Below are positions 12,471-22,388 of a stretch of 64,000 nucleotides of DNA, piece after piece. Made by a program: the position numbers and the translations under genes. Numbering within the stretch: position 1 is the first letter of the stretch; every line of letters begins with the position of its first letter. The notes below the pieces were generated by a model. The model was not told the origin of the DNA and did no database searches. It worked only from the letters and a program-made list of their open reading frames with translations. This DNA is from Sclerodactyla briareus (Eukaryota; Echinodermata; Holothuroidea; Dendrochirotida; Sclerodactylidae), in NCBI GenBank assembly GCA_026419785.1, contig JAODTK010005806.1:106630-170629 (forward strand). The letters are read 5' to 3'.

Positions 12471-13429
12471 GCCGTGCACCATCCTGGCCGGCGGGCCCTT
12501 GACCAGACCGGAACGGCCCGGTCTGGCCGCTGGATAGGGACCCGACAGCCGCCGCCGCGGGGCGTTGAGACCCAATTGCCGGCCCGGCATGCCACGGTCC
12601 ATGGGGTTGCTGGGAACTGCTTCTGCCACACCACGGGAACCCAGCATGTATCAAGGTCCTCCGATCGCCGGCAGCCTCTTCTCTCTCACGTCGACCATCG
12701 CGCGTTGGAAGCGGCCCAAGACCTATAGTTCCCTACACCCCGTGTTACAGGACCTTTCTTCTCTCCTCTGCTTTCCTTCCTCGGACCGTTCAAGTCCCTC
12801 GACAGGCGAATGAGCGCAGGTCCTCACCTGGGCAAACACAGTAGACGCAAGGGCGATAAGGGTCGTCGTCGTCGTAGACCTCCTCCTCGTCCTAACAGCT
12901 CTTATAGCGATACATCTCCGCCGCGGGAAATGTCGAAGCATCGCTGGATACGGGCCAAGAGCCGGCAGCCGACTCAGCCAGCCCGTTGCGGGTGCCGTGA
13001 CACTCCGTCCCGGCCGGAGGCCTCTCCCGCGCGGAGGGTGCCGATCGGCCAGTTCCGCGCTTTTGCCGTATCTCGCGTCCGAACCGGAGGCGCACTCTCA
13101 GCGCGGAGGATCTGAACGAACAGGTTCCGGTGCGGATGCCGTACCACCCCAAGGCTCCCCCCGAGCGGTGGGACCCGACCCCTTCTGCCGTCGGCGGGCG
13201 TCCACTGGCGGGGATACCCTGCCTCTAGGCTGCCAGGACGAGATTTTAGCAACCCGCCGCGGTTGGGGGATCGACAGGCCCGTCCAAAGTCACCTTCAAA
13301 TGGGGAGCTTAAGGACGGGAAATCGGGGTGAAACTCTCAGGAACTTCCCAGACCAGCGCAGCAGGGCCTCTCCTTGACCACTCTCATCCTTCGTTTAGCG
13401 TTTCTGCAGGGGAGATACGATGCAGCAGG

Positions 13430-13935
13430 CCGTTGCCGTCGCAGGTCATTCTTAAATTCGGTTCTCCCGATCTTCTCCCTCGTCGGTAGGCGGCCCCTGG
13501 TGAGACTCGGTATGGAGAACCTCCCGAGGGGGAGCCGTTACATACACGCCATCACGGGCGATTATCGGTTTCAGGAACGCTGGATCAGCCCCTGCTTCCG
13601 GCCCTTTAAGTAGGAATGGCAGCCCCACTCCCCCACAGAAGTTTGGGGTTTCGGGGTTGGCAGCGCGGCTCCGCCAGGTTACTACCTCCCTAAGGAACTC
13701 AGTACCCGGCGCCGTCACAGTCGGAGAGTATCTGCTGTCTGCGAATACCACCAACTTGACTGAAGAGGGCGTCATGGAAGCAATCGTTAGTGACGCCGCC
13801 CGGCCGCAACTTTCGCCCCTCACCAAGTTGTTTCATCGACCGAAAGTCCTGCAGAATGGTTACCTGTGCTGAGGGGCCCAGGCTAACTACTTCGATCTGA
13901 AGAACGCCTCCGTCCTTCAAGACGATAAGCATCTC
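13430..13935 (-). pseudogene. Possible OTU-like cysteine protease relic
   Basis: On the minus strand one frame holds GGVTNDCFHDALFSQVGG. After one frame change, another holds GTEFLREVVTWRS, then NPETPNF and FLKPIIARDGVYVTAP. The order and spacing recall the OTU protease core: a Cys box like DGNCLFRAL..QL, then LR..VV.Y.R.NP, then a M..DG.WG-like box 60-75 residues after the Cys. The catalytic His region was not seen, the residue before the Cys box is not Asp-Gly, and there is a frame break. OTU domains occur in some transposable elements (certain Helitrons, for example) as well as host deubiquitinases. The match is weak, and chance in GC-rich DNA is possible. Confidence 0.22.
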
Positions 13936-14389
13936 CTGGCTTCCCGACGCCTCAGGGGACAGGTTCCCAGTTGACTATGCCCCGCCGGGGCCCCTCGACG
14001 TCGTTCTACATCGACGACAGCGATCGCTGGTAGCCTCTCATGCGCCGGCCTACGGGGGACAAAACGACAGGCTCAGGCGGCGGGATTGACTTAGCAACGA
14101 GAAGAAGTCATCTCTAACACGTGATCTAATAAGCCTAACAAACGCGCTTCCCCTTACACTGGACCAGGTCTCCAGCACAGCCCAAGTGCAATAGTCGCCA
14201 TCCTCTCAACCATCCCCGTACCTGCACGCTCGCACGACCCAACTGCTCCCTCCCTACGACAAAACCGGAGCCCCCGCCGCCGTGCTCTCCCAGCCTGAGG
14301 GCCCCCACTACCGAATTGGCCGTGCCAGGCCCCCCTGGCCGTTGGATCATCCCCCAACCTTGGCCTGGCTCATAAATCACTAGAAGCCG

Positions 14390-15527
14390 AGCCGGCTCCC
14401 TGAGTCGGAGATTCGGCTCTCCGAGCCGTGAACCGTCTTTTCCCGGTCCCTTCCCGAACCATGGGTCCGTCTCGCCCCTACCAGGAGTTGCCAGACTCTG
14501 ATCTTCATCCACCAGAGCCGGTTCCGCTAGCCACGGCCGCCGACCCACCTCTCCGCTGAGCTGTGGGTCGCTGTCCAGGCCATCCAGAGCCGTGACCGAC
14601 TTCCTGGCCTTTCACGGTCGGCCTGAGCCTGGTATCGGCCATCCCGTCTCTCCAGAGCTGCGGCCGACTCGTTCCCTCTGCGATGCAAGATCGGCTGCTC
14701 CAGAGCCTCTTCCTCCTTCCTGTCTTCCTGCCCTTCCGGGACATCGCTGCTACCAGAGCCGAGAGCTGCTATCCCGGCTCGCTAATCGCTGCTTTCCGCT
14801 ATGGTCGGTTTCCCGGCTCTCTCCGAGCCGTGGGCTGAACTTCTCTGGACCTCCTAGTCGGCTTCGGACATCGCTCTCCCGAGCCGAGGGAGTTTGCTCT
14901 CCCGGCTCTCCGGAGCTGTGGGCCCACTCTTCCGGACCTCCTTATCGCTCTCGCTGTCGGCTCTCCTGAGCCGGGGAGTCGGCTCCCCTTCTCCCTCCGG
15001 CTCTCCAAGCGTGGGCTAACTTTTCCGGACCTCCTAATCGTCTCGTCCGAGGCGCTCTCCCGAGCCGAGGGAGACGGCTCTCCCGCCTCTCCAGAACCGT
15101 GGGCCGCCTCTTCCGGCCCTTCTTATCGGCTCTCCGATACGGCCCCTCAGGCTCTCACGAGCCGCGGGATCCGGCTCCCCCCCGGCTCTCCGGAGCCGGG
15201 CTAACTCTTCTCCGGACCTCCTAATCGGCTCCCCGCGACGGCCCTCCCACCACGAGCCGAGTGAGTCGGCTCTCCCGGTTCTCCGAGCCGTGGGCCTACT
15301 CTCCGGCTCCTATCGGCTCTCCGAGACGCTCTCACGAGCCGAGGGATTCGGCCTCCCTGGCTCTCACGAGCCGAGGAGTCGGCGCTCCCGCTCTCCAGAG
15401 CCATGGGCCGACTTCTCCGGACCTCCTGATCGGCTCTTCCGAACGGCTCTCACTAGCCGAGTGGAGTCGGCTCTCCTCCCCTCCCGGCTCTCCGGAGCCG
15501 TGGCCGACTCCTCGGACCTTCCTTATC
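14390..15527 (+). repeat. Tandem array, about 93-bp unit, GGCTCTCC/GAGCC-rich
   Basis: The anchor CCGGACCTCCTAATCGG and variants recur near 14,847, 14,934, 15,027, 15,115, 15,214, 15,305, 15,419 and 15,514, mostly 87-99 bp apart. Weaker units reach back to about 14,390. Within a unit the words CGGCTCTCC, GGAGCCGTGGGCC and CTCACGAGCCGAGGGAGTC are short palindromes able to fold. Many units differ by single-base losses. The array ends exactly at an A tract (15,528-15,538). The unit length is close to that of the 91-bp array but the sequence is different. Confidence 0.85.
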
Positions 15528-15654
15528 AAAAAAAAAAACCATAGTGGCACCCAAACTCGAGCAAATTGGCCGATCAATGGTCTCTGCATGGTCCAAGATA
15601 CCCTGGATGTTGACTGTTTTCTTCTATAATAAACGGATCGAGCAGGCTGCTCAT

Positions 15655-15830
15655 TTTACTATGGAGTGGTTTGGTAGAGCCGTTCGGTTTCCACCCCGTA
15701 CGTCGGGGATCAAAAATCACGGTCCCGTGTCATACCAGACTTTAACAAGGTACCTGTTGCCTTCTTCGCTGGCGCTCAGTCAAGTGATTGGAGCAGGGAC
15801 AAACAGGGTGGGCATTGGCAAGTAGAAACC
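15655..15830 (+). mobile_element. tRNA-derived SINE, 5' part only
   Basis: Starts with TGGTTTGGTAGAGCCGTT, a tRNA A-box-like word, and then has CATACCAGACTTTAACAAGG, TACCTGTTGCCTTC, TCGCTGGCGCTCAG and GATTGGAGCAGGGA. The same ordered words occur in the fuller copies at 35,513, 37,776 and 56,462. The 3' half found in those copies is missing. It lies directly after the GC-rich block. Confidence 0.65.
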
Positions 15831-16181
15831 ATTAAAAAACAATGTATCTGGAGCTCTGCCTACCGAGCTCAATTCTAGCTCCACAATCTGACAGTTTACC
15901 AGTCATCGCGACTAACAAAAAACAAATCCGGGGAGTTAGATCATTCAAAACTTCTGCTATGAATTACCGATCGCCGAAGATGGTAAATGTTGCTTTGGCT
16001 TTGGTACCTGAATTTTAACGAGGTTAAGGAGGGGGGGGGGTGGTGGAGGGGTTAGGCCCGTTAATTCCTATGTTTGACTGCCAGGGACTGCTGGAACCAC
16101 CCGAGAAACAACTGTCTAAAAAAGGAGGAGAGGGTTGTAGTGATGGGGTTACGTTATAACTGATGGGATGGGTGATGCCAA

Positions 16182-16472
16182 GGTTCAGGAAGCCAATTGA
16201 GGCTCATGAAGGAACCCTGGCCATAATAATTGTGGATGAGCACCGGGCGTTTTGTTAGAGGCGACGCCTCGCCTTCTCTTCTCGACTAGTGGTCAGATTA
16301 TATCGAGGCAATGGTGTAACCAATCCAAACTGCTCCCGTTCTACGTGCCCCCTGGAAAGAACTATCAGTGAACTCCAAAAGCTGCGAAAGCTGAAAGCTG
16401 ATTATTGCAAATATCCCGTAACAAACCCCAGAACCCCAGAAAATCCACTGCATTCACAATTCTTAACCTGAA
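16182..16472 (+). repeat. Dispersed repeat Rep-B, copy 2
   Basis: Second copy of the repeat at 5,388-5,745, same orientation, with GGTTCAGGAAGCCAATTGAG, GAGGCTCATGAAGG, CTCGACTAGTGGTCAGAT, ATCGAGGCAATGG, CTATCAGTGAACTCC, ATTGCAAATATCCCG and AACCCCAGAACCCC. It carries an extra GGCGACGCCTCGCC-type palindrome near 16,260-16,275. Confidence 0.7.
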
Positions 16473-18169
16473 GTGAATACTAAAGGACCTCGCCATCTGC
16501 ATGTTACCCAGGAAAATCGTCCGGTGCCTCTGGATATCGAACCGGATATTTTGTTTGTAAGTGGCACTATACACTCTACCATTCTTCGCCCTAGGCTGTG
16601 CCCTCAAGGTAATCCATAATCAATTTTGGAAAAACGATTTATCAAATCCTTTTGTATTTGTGCTGGTACTTGGTGATAATATGTATTACAGGGAGGCTTG
16701 AATCAGTACTTCCTCTGCACATTTACATGTATCAATCACATGAATAAGGCTGACTGGCCAAGGCTCTCTACTCAATATTGAGATGTGTGGTCTGGAAACT
16801 GGACACTGGTCAGAACTGGAAAAAAACAAGAAACATTGTTATTTTATTTATAAGCTCCCGATTGATCGGTACTTGTATTCCTAACGATATTCATGTGCTG
16901 CAACTAATAAGCGAGTAAGCTGTAGTTGAGCTCAGCCCCCTCAGGTCTAACAGTGTCATATCACATGCTATCCTTTTGAATATATGTGTGAGTGGCGACA
17001 TGGTATTGGAGTTTTAGAACTATATTCCCAGGGATTTGTTCCTTTCTCGGGGGCGGACGCTTTCGTTTATGGGGGGGGGGGGTCTATAGGGGGGGGGGGT
17101 TTGTGGGGCGATAGCCCAGTTTGCTAGAGCACCTGTGTGAACTAAATGGGTCCCTGGATGTGTTTCATACTACCCCCATGCATGAAGTGGGGACTTGTGG
17201 CGGTGACTTGTGAAGAGTAGCGAGTGATATATGTGGAAGTCCGGTGCAAATGTCCCCCTGGGGACATGATGAAGTGATGTACAAAAGTAATGGGTTTTGT
17301 GTGGATTCGTGAACAAGCAAAGGTTCGTACTGTAGAGTGCGATTGTGACAAGTCCACTGCTGATCAGCAGGTACTATCTGTGAAGCGCTCTGAGCATTTA
17401 GTCAACTTGGAAGAGTAGAGTTTAACATTGCAAGGCATCAGATCTTATGCGTTGTTACAGGCTATGGGTTAGACGTAGCGGTTTCGGGGTAAGAGATCGA
17501 GGGGCCCTTAAGGAAGTGGGATCCTGAATTTCTAGTAGGAAAGATGCAACACTGCATCCCGTCCTGGTGTGAAAACCAATCCTCCCAATTGCTTCCTTTT
17601 CCGTTTCTAAAAACAGTCGTAATTAGTTTTCCAGCCCACATTATAGCTGTATACTCAGATGGAATGAGTGATAGAGCTTTTGTTTCTGAACAAAACTACA
17701 GGTATGAGATAGATCTGCCAGCAACCTAAGGTTTTTCAATACACTCCCATAATCTCGCTGACCCAACTGGCATAGGCTTAAATCTCTATCTGCAGAAGAA
17801 CTTTACTTAGATGAGTGGCCGGTTAGTCTGACATGCACATTTTTTCACTCTCCTACATGGGGTATGGGGGAACTCTGGTCCTCCCCCCCCCTCTTCAGCA
17901 TGTGAGGAAACGATATTTTTTTTTTTTCGGAAAAAAAAGGCGTCATGTCTATTTTAATCAGATCGCTGTTCTGGGGCTCCTTTGCTAATCTGAAAATATC
18001 ACTCAATAAGACCAATCATATACAGAGAATTAAACCATACCACTTCCTATTGTATGATTATGTCATCCTAATCTCTCTAATCCAGTCGGCGGAAATTTCT
18101 TGTTGTGTTCCGGGCTTTGATGGATTTCTTTTGTCTACTGAAGTCTTGCTTGGTCACAATGTTATTGAA
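16473..18169. other. No gene; long G runs and a tRNA-like A-box relic
   Basis: No coding sequence was recognised. Two long G runs lie at about 17,070-17,098. Just after them, GATAGCCCAGTTTGCTAGAGC resembles a tRNA A box, but no B box follows at the proper spacing, so at most it is a SINE relic. A palindrome GTCCCCCTGGGGAC lies near 17,251-17,264. A C run and an A/T-rich stretch lie at 17,883-17,938. Confidence 0.45.
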
Positions 18170-18770
18170 TGATGGGTCATCAAAGACCACCTGAAGGTCA
18201 AGGGTCGTTATGGCATTCAAAGGGGTGGCACAATGGGCCATTATGTGGACAACAAATATGCCATTACTCATGCAGATCAAGGTTGGATACCAATGATTGC
18301 CATGACCGTATTAGTCAGGAAGTCGTTCATTCCTAGCGGTCCCCAAGTGAATGAAAGATCATCAGAGGAGGGGTAGCAGCAATTTGTTCAAATGTAGATG
18401 ATAATATGCAAATGCATGTTTTGGCCCTTGCATACTCATGCTTCGATGGAGCTTGACCACTGGGCCATTGTATGAAAACTGTTAAAAGTACTATTCTACA
18501 AATAAAGTTGGATTTCCATAATGGAGTCGCTCAGTGTCATCAATAACTAGTGGCACGTATGGGCCGTTCGGGAATTTCAGGTCAACGGTCATTGGAGGGG
18601 CGTAATGGGCATTTATGCGAAGAAGTTGACCTAAGTCTTATGTGCTATATACTTCTGCTACAGAATTTACTGGATTGCCATGGATTTAGTCAGTATAATC
18701 ATCAACTAGTGTTACACATGTGGGGTGTCCAGGAATTTAAGTTCAAAGGTCATTGAGGGTCCCGCGAGCT
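18170..18770 (+). repeat. Tandem repeat, 160-225-bp units, with DR1-like sites
   Basis: Three diverged units share TTGGAT..CCAT.A, an AGTCAG or TCATCAA..AGTG stretch, GGAATTT.AGGTCAA.GGTCA and ATGGGC..TTATG. The TGGAT anchors lie near 18,284, 18,511 and 18,672. Each unit holds two AGGTCA-like half-sites one base apart: 18,195-18,207, 18,579-18,591 and 18,740-18,752. An ATGCAAAT octamer lies at 18,406-18,413. No coding content. Confidence 0.6.
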
Positions 18771-19435
18771 ATTATATGTGAAATTGTAAAACAGTTTCTT
18801 CCCGCCCATTGAAGTTGCTTACAGAAATTTTGGAAATTATATTAGAATCTTCCTTTGGCAGTGCCTAATTTGTATCTGAAGAATAATTTTTAATCCCCTT
18901 TTACCAGATATCATTATAGGCCAAAAAGAGATATGAAGTGCAGACTGTTCCATGTCAAATACGCTCCCAATCTGTGTGGACAGTGACCTTGAGCTCCCCA
19001 AACAGTGCAGAGGAAGTTGCACAACAGCCCAATATTAACACATCATAACAGTTCATTACATATTGAATATTTGTCCAGTTTAATACTGAACCATTGGTTC
19101 TCTATTCTTAATCCTTATTGAGGAGCTGAATATAAAAGGTTTTCATGCTTGGAGAATGAATCCAACTTTTATTCTTCCAAACCCACATAGTTGGTGATCT
19201 GAATATCTGTCTGTCTGTCCATCGGACCAACCACCTGTCCCTCTATCAGCCATGAGCAGATTTTTATGATGGGGGGGGGGGGAGCTTCAGTCGCCAAAGA
19301 GACCCCTGACCTAAGAGTGGTACCTCTCCAGAGAGAAACAGTGTTGCTACCATCATTGGCTGGCACTCTTTTTCCAGGTGATCAGAGCACTTCACAGCAT
19401 TGCTCTGATCATTGGAGCCAGTACACACTCTGACA

Positions 19436-19492
19436 ATACAGGTCCCCAATCAGCTCCTGGGTAGGGAAAGGCAATGGACAGGAAGCATCTAA
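19436..19492 (+). repeat. CTGGGTAGAG short dispersed repeat, copy 2
   Basis: Holds CAGGTCCCCAATCAGCTCCT, GGGTAGGGAAAGGCAATGGA and GAAGCATCT, matching 20,220-20,275 and, less well, 9,545-9,600. It directly abuts the LINE relic that follows. Confidence 0.55.
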
Positions 19493-19945
19493 CCAATTAT
19501 CTTGGCTACAGAAGAGTTCAAAACACAGCTGCCCGTGTATTTTGCAGGTTACGAAATTTACACAACATGTTTACCCCTACTTCTGAAGAGCCACCTAGTT
19601 GGCTAATCCTCAGCGTATCGACTATAAGGTTCTCATCATTGCATTTTGTGCTATCAAAACTGGTACTCCATCCTATTTACATAATTCGCTACACACCAGA
19701 GTCAACACAGACCTGTTCGGGTCTCGAACAAAAACATATGGTGGACTAGTAGCTTTATTAACTATGTCCCCGCTTATGGAAACAGCTTTCCTGTTGATTT
19801 GAGGTCTCTTGACACTATCGATCTTTTCAGACGTTGTCTGGATACTTCCTTTTTTCCCAGTCCTAATGTTTCCACTGCACTCCCAGCATCCGTAAAGCGC
19901 ATCAAACAACTCTTTTGTTGGAGTTGGCGCTATATAAGACTAGTT
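19474..19945 (+). pseudogene. LINE reverse-transcriptase C-terminal tail and 3' end (CR1/L2/Rex-like)
   Basis: Three adjacent frames read, in order, a YRRVQNTAARVFCRLR block, then QRIDYKVLIIAF and KTGTPSYLHN, then VPAYGNSFPVDLRSLDTIDL followed by FRRCLDTSFF. This is the standard order of the region after the reverse-transcriptase core in CR1/L2/Rex-type non-LTR retrotransposons (LQ.VQN.AARL, then QRIDYKVL..T.KAL.G..PSYL, then LWN.LP..IR...T...FK..LKT.LF). The DNA ends with GGCGCTATATAAGAC, the 'gcgctatataa' type 3' terminus common in these LINEs. Two frame breaks and no upstream reverse-transcriptase core make it a 5'-truncated dead copy. Confidence 0.85.
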
Positions 19946-20219
19946 ATTTATTATCTAGCCCAATAACTGTTTAATCTTTTGGGGTATTCAAATCCACATC
20001 CTCGTGGTCTGCAGTGAAGGGCTCATTCTGCACAAAAAGTTGTGCTAGATCTTACTCTTGATTGTAATAATTGTTTCAGATTGATCATAACTTCTTCTGT
20101 GGAAGGAGACTCAACTGACTGAGCTGATCTGATGTCTTATACTGCAACCACTGATCTACTGTTCTCTATATGACCAACCACCTGTATTAATATCCAGTGC
20201 TAATACAGTTGTACTTCTT

Positions 20220-20275
20220 CACAGGTCCTCAGTTAGCTCCTGGGTAGTGAAAGTTAATGGAGATGGAGCATCTAT
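20220..20275 (+). repeat. CTGGGTAGAG short dispersed repeat, copy 3
   Basis: Contains CACAGGTCCTCAGTTAGCTC, CTGGGTAGTGAAAG and ATGGAGCATCT. It is preceded by ACCAACCACCTGT, which also lies upstream of copy 2 near 19,226. Confidence 0.5.
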
Positions 20276-20459
20276 TATTATTAGGGGGAGGTGGTGTCAG
20301 ACATTCAACCATATCTGGCAAATTGCTCAGGCCACAAAATGGGCCCATTGCAAATGACACCTTCGGAGCTACAAGCTCTTACAAGACATCATTACTCTGT
20401 GAGACTTCCTGTCTGCACCAAGTACGAAAGCAGTTGATTTATATTAGATAGCTCTACCA

Positions 20460-20720
20460 CATTTCGGATCGTGGTAGTTGTGACTTTCAGACATTCGTTT
20501 CGAATAGCCCGATAAAAGGAACACCTGCCTATGTAGTGGTCAGGGTTTCCTCTTCATTCCCACATTTCGGGCAAGTTGATGTCCTTGCTCGACCCATGGT
20601 TTTACGGTGTTTCTGAAGATTACAGTGTCCTGTGAGGACCTGTAACACCAGATTTAATTGTTCCTGCCAAGACAGAGAAGTTTTCTGCTTAGGAGCATCT
20701 AGCTCAAGCTAGCGCCCGTC
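20460..20720 (-). pseudogene. LINE C-terminal zinc-knuckle relic
   Basis: On the minus strand one frame reads VLTGHCNLQKHRKTMGRA and then TSTCPKCGNEEETL. After one frame break the next reads HYIGRCSFYRAIRNECLK. This is the typical C-terminal part of RNase H-bearing non-LTR elements (I, R1 or Jockey-like): a TGH...H..MG lead, then a C..CG.EEET..H....C zinc-binding set followed by an aromatic/Arg tail. The reverse-transcriptase core was not found upstream. Orientation is opposite to the LINE at 19,474, so these are separate insertions. Confidence 0.72.
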
Positions 20721-21194
20721 AATGTGATCACAGTCATCACATAGCAAAGCCAATATCCTATATCGTAATGGTACCCTCATTATTGTCTATACTCAAAAAT
20801 TGATATGAAATACAGGAAAGAAGCAGAGTGCTTATCCTAGCCAGGCCACGATTGCACCAATTGAGACCGGCCTCATCCGGACGTGTAGTTTCAAATTTAG
20901 TTTACTTGGTCCCGGGACCCTGTACTATTCCTGGAAAAGGGAGACTGAATTAGAAAGAGGATCTAATCACCGAGCCAACAATAATGCTGCAACTAAACAT
21001 CGATACATGGGGAAAGAAAACCTGGTTTACTATATAGACATGAAAAGGAGGGGGTGGGGAAGCGCCACAGGTACATTCATGACTCTGACGATTATGATTA
21101 AAGGACAATAATATGAACCAGAGAGCGAGAAGCCTTAGTGATTACTTGAGTCATTTCTGATAACCTATGTTCATACACAAGGAAACAAATGTGA

Positions 21195-21265
21195 AATCAA
21201 CAATTATCAACTCAGACCTGATCAAGTTATTATATGTACGAGCCAGGTTGTCACACACTTGCCTT
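21195..21265 (+). repeat. Terminal fragment of the 300-bp family
   Basis: CAACTCAGACCTGATCAAGT, then TATTATATGTACGAGCCAGG and TGTCACACACTTGCC, nearly repeats 21,745-21,800, where the CA stretch is longer, and resembles the right end of the array at 59,925-59,985. Confidence 0.6.
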
Positions 21266-21479
21266 GCATGTTTATTGTCTAGGTTTTTTTGTATTGTGTT
21301 TGCTATGTATGATTTCTGTAGTTTAACCTCTTAACTGCTGGTGTTTTATCATCACTCTTATCTTGCATTTTTAGTTGTTGTAAAGCGCTTTGATACTTTT
21401 CTTGTGATTCAGTGTCAAATTTACTATAAATGGTACCAGCTCATTATGGGCAACAGTATGAATTATGAGTTTCCCTCTC

Positions 21480-21820
21480 ACAGAGAATGACACCATCTTA
21501 ACAAAACAATTGGGTCTTGTAAGAAAGATACACACCAAATCACAGCTTGGTCTGATCATGCTGAACTTGTGCATGATTACAAGCTATCACACCAGATTTT
21601 AGTTTGATTGGACCAGGCATTCTGGAGTAGTATCCACAAGGGTTTCAGTACATAAACCTGTGGTTGACCTCCAGATGAATATGAGCCTCCTGACCACACA
21701 ATAGGGATCATGATACTCAGTATGGGGACACCCACACAGTTGAGCTTATCAACTCGGACCTGATCAAGTTATTATATGTATGAGCCCGGTGTCACACACA
21801 CACGTCCATGTATATACATA
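21480..21820 (+). repeat. Single unit of the 300-bp family with (CA)n end
   Basis: The order AAAACAATTGGGTC, GAAAGATACACACCAA, GGACCAGGCATTCTGG, TTGACCTCCAGATGA, ACACAATAGGGATCATGATAC and TATGGGGACA matches a unit of the array at 58,605-59,990, at lower identity. It then ends in GACCTGATCAAGTTATTATA and GAGCCCGGTGTCACACACAC, followed by CCATGACTGTACAGATTC. The same end structure closes the 59.9-kb array, so the family has a defined right end. Confidence 0.6.
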
Positions 21821-22388
21821 CTGCCATGACTGTACAGATTCCTCTGACCTCATGAAGGATTGGAAAATGTTATCATGATGGAACTGGCTTTCAAGCACTA
21901 CATTGTGTCCTCTCCTGCCTGTGAGCAGGGTTCCTGCAGATTCTGGACAATCGATTTCCATGACTTTAACAAGACTTTAATGAAGGATTTCCATGACCTC
22001 CTCTCTGACCTCTCGCATAGAATTTTCAACTGAGCACCTGAAAAAGGAGCCAAGCAACAGCAGCAAACAGTGTGAGAAAGTGACAACATCACTTCATGAA
22101 AATTTTTATGACTCAACTAAATTTCAAAACTTATCCAATATCCAGGCCTGGACTTTTCCAGGTTTTCCATGACCCTGGGAACCCTGTGTGAGGGTGGATC
22201 ATGAGGGCATTTTCTTGAGAGCGATGAGCATTTCTACCCTCTCATCATGGCCCTCAGTTAACATGTTATTGTCTGCAACCATGCCTGTTAACAACGGTCT
22301 TTATCTTTGTCCATCACTCTATGGTTAGGTAAGTGATGACTGATACTTAATGACACATCCCATGGACATTTAATAAAGAGTCTTAAAG

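Larger units (their letters stand above)
10650..15538. repeat. Sharply bounded GC-rich block with several sub-repeat arrays
   Basis: Composition jumps from AT-rich to strongly GC- and CpG-rich here and falls back abruptly after an 11-A tract at 15,528-15,538. Inside, in order, are a C/T-rich segment (10,740-10,830), sub-repeats (10,955-11,600), a 91-bp array (11,985-12,470), a degenerate related patch (12,975-13,190), apparently unique sequence (13,190-14,390), and a 93-bp array (14,390-15,527). Multiple nested GC-rich sub-repeat arrays are typical of rDNA intergenic spacers. However, no conserved 18S, 5.8S, 28S or 5S core was found. Alternatives are a spacer orphon, a GC-rich retroposed copy ending in poly(A), or a decayed mobile element. 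Confidence 0.7.

Noticed and set aside
10650-15538. A ribosomal RNA gene
   Set aside because: The GC content and sub-repeats suggested rDNA, but none of the universally conserved 18S, 5.8S, 28S or 5S core words was found on either strand.
17105-17160. A tRNA gene starting GATAGCCCAGTTTGCTAGAGC
   Set aside because: An A-box-like word is present but no B box or acceptor stem pairing follows; it is at most a SINE head relic.
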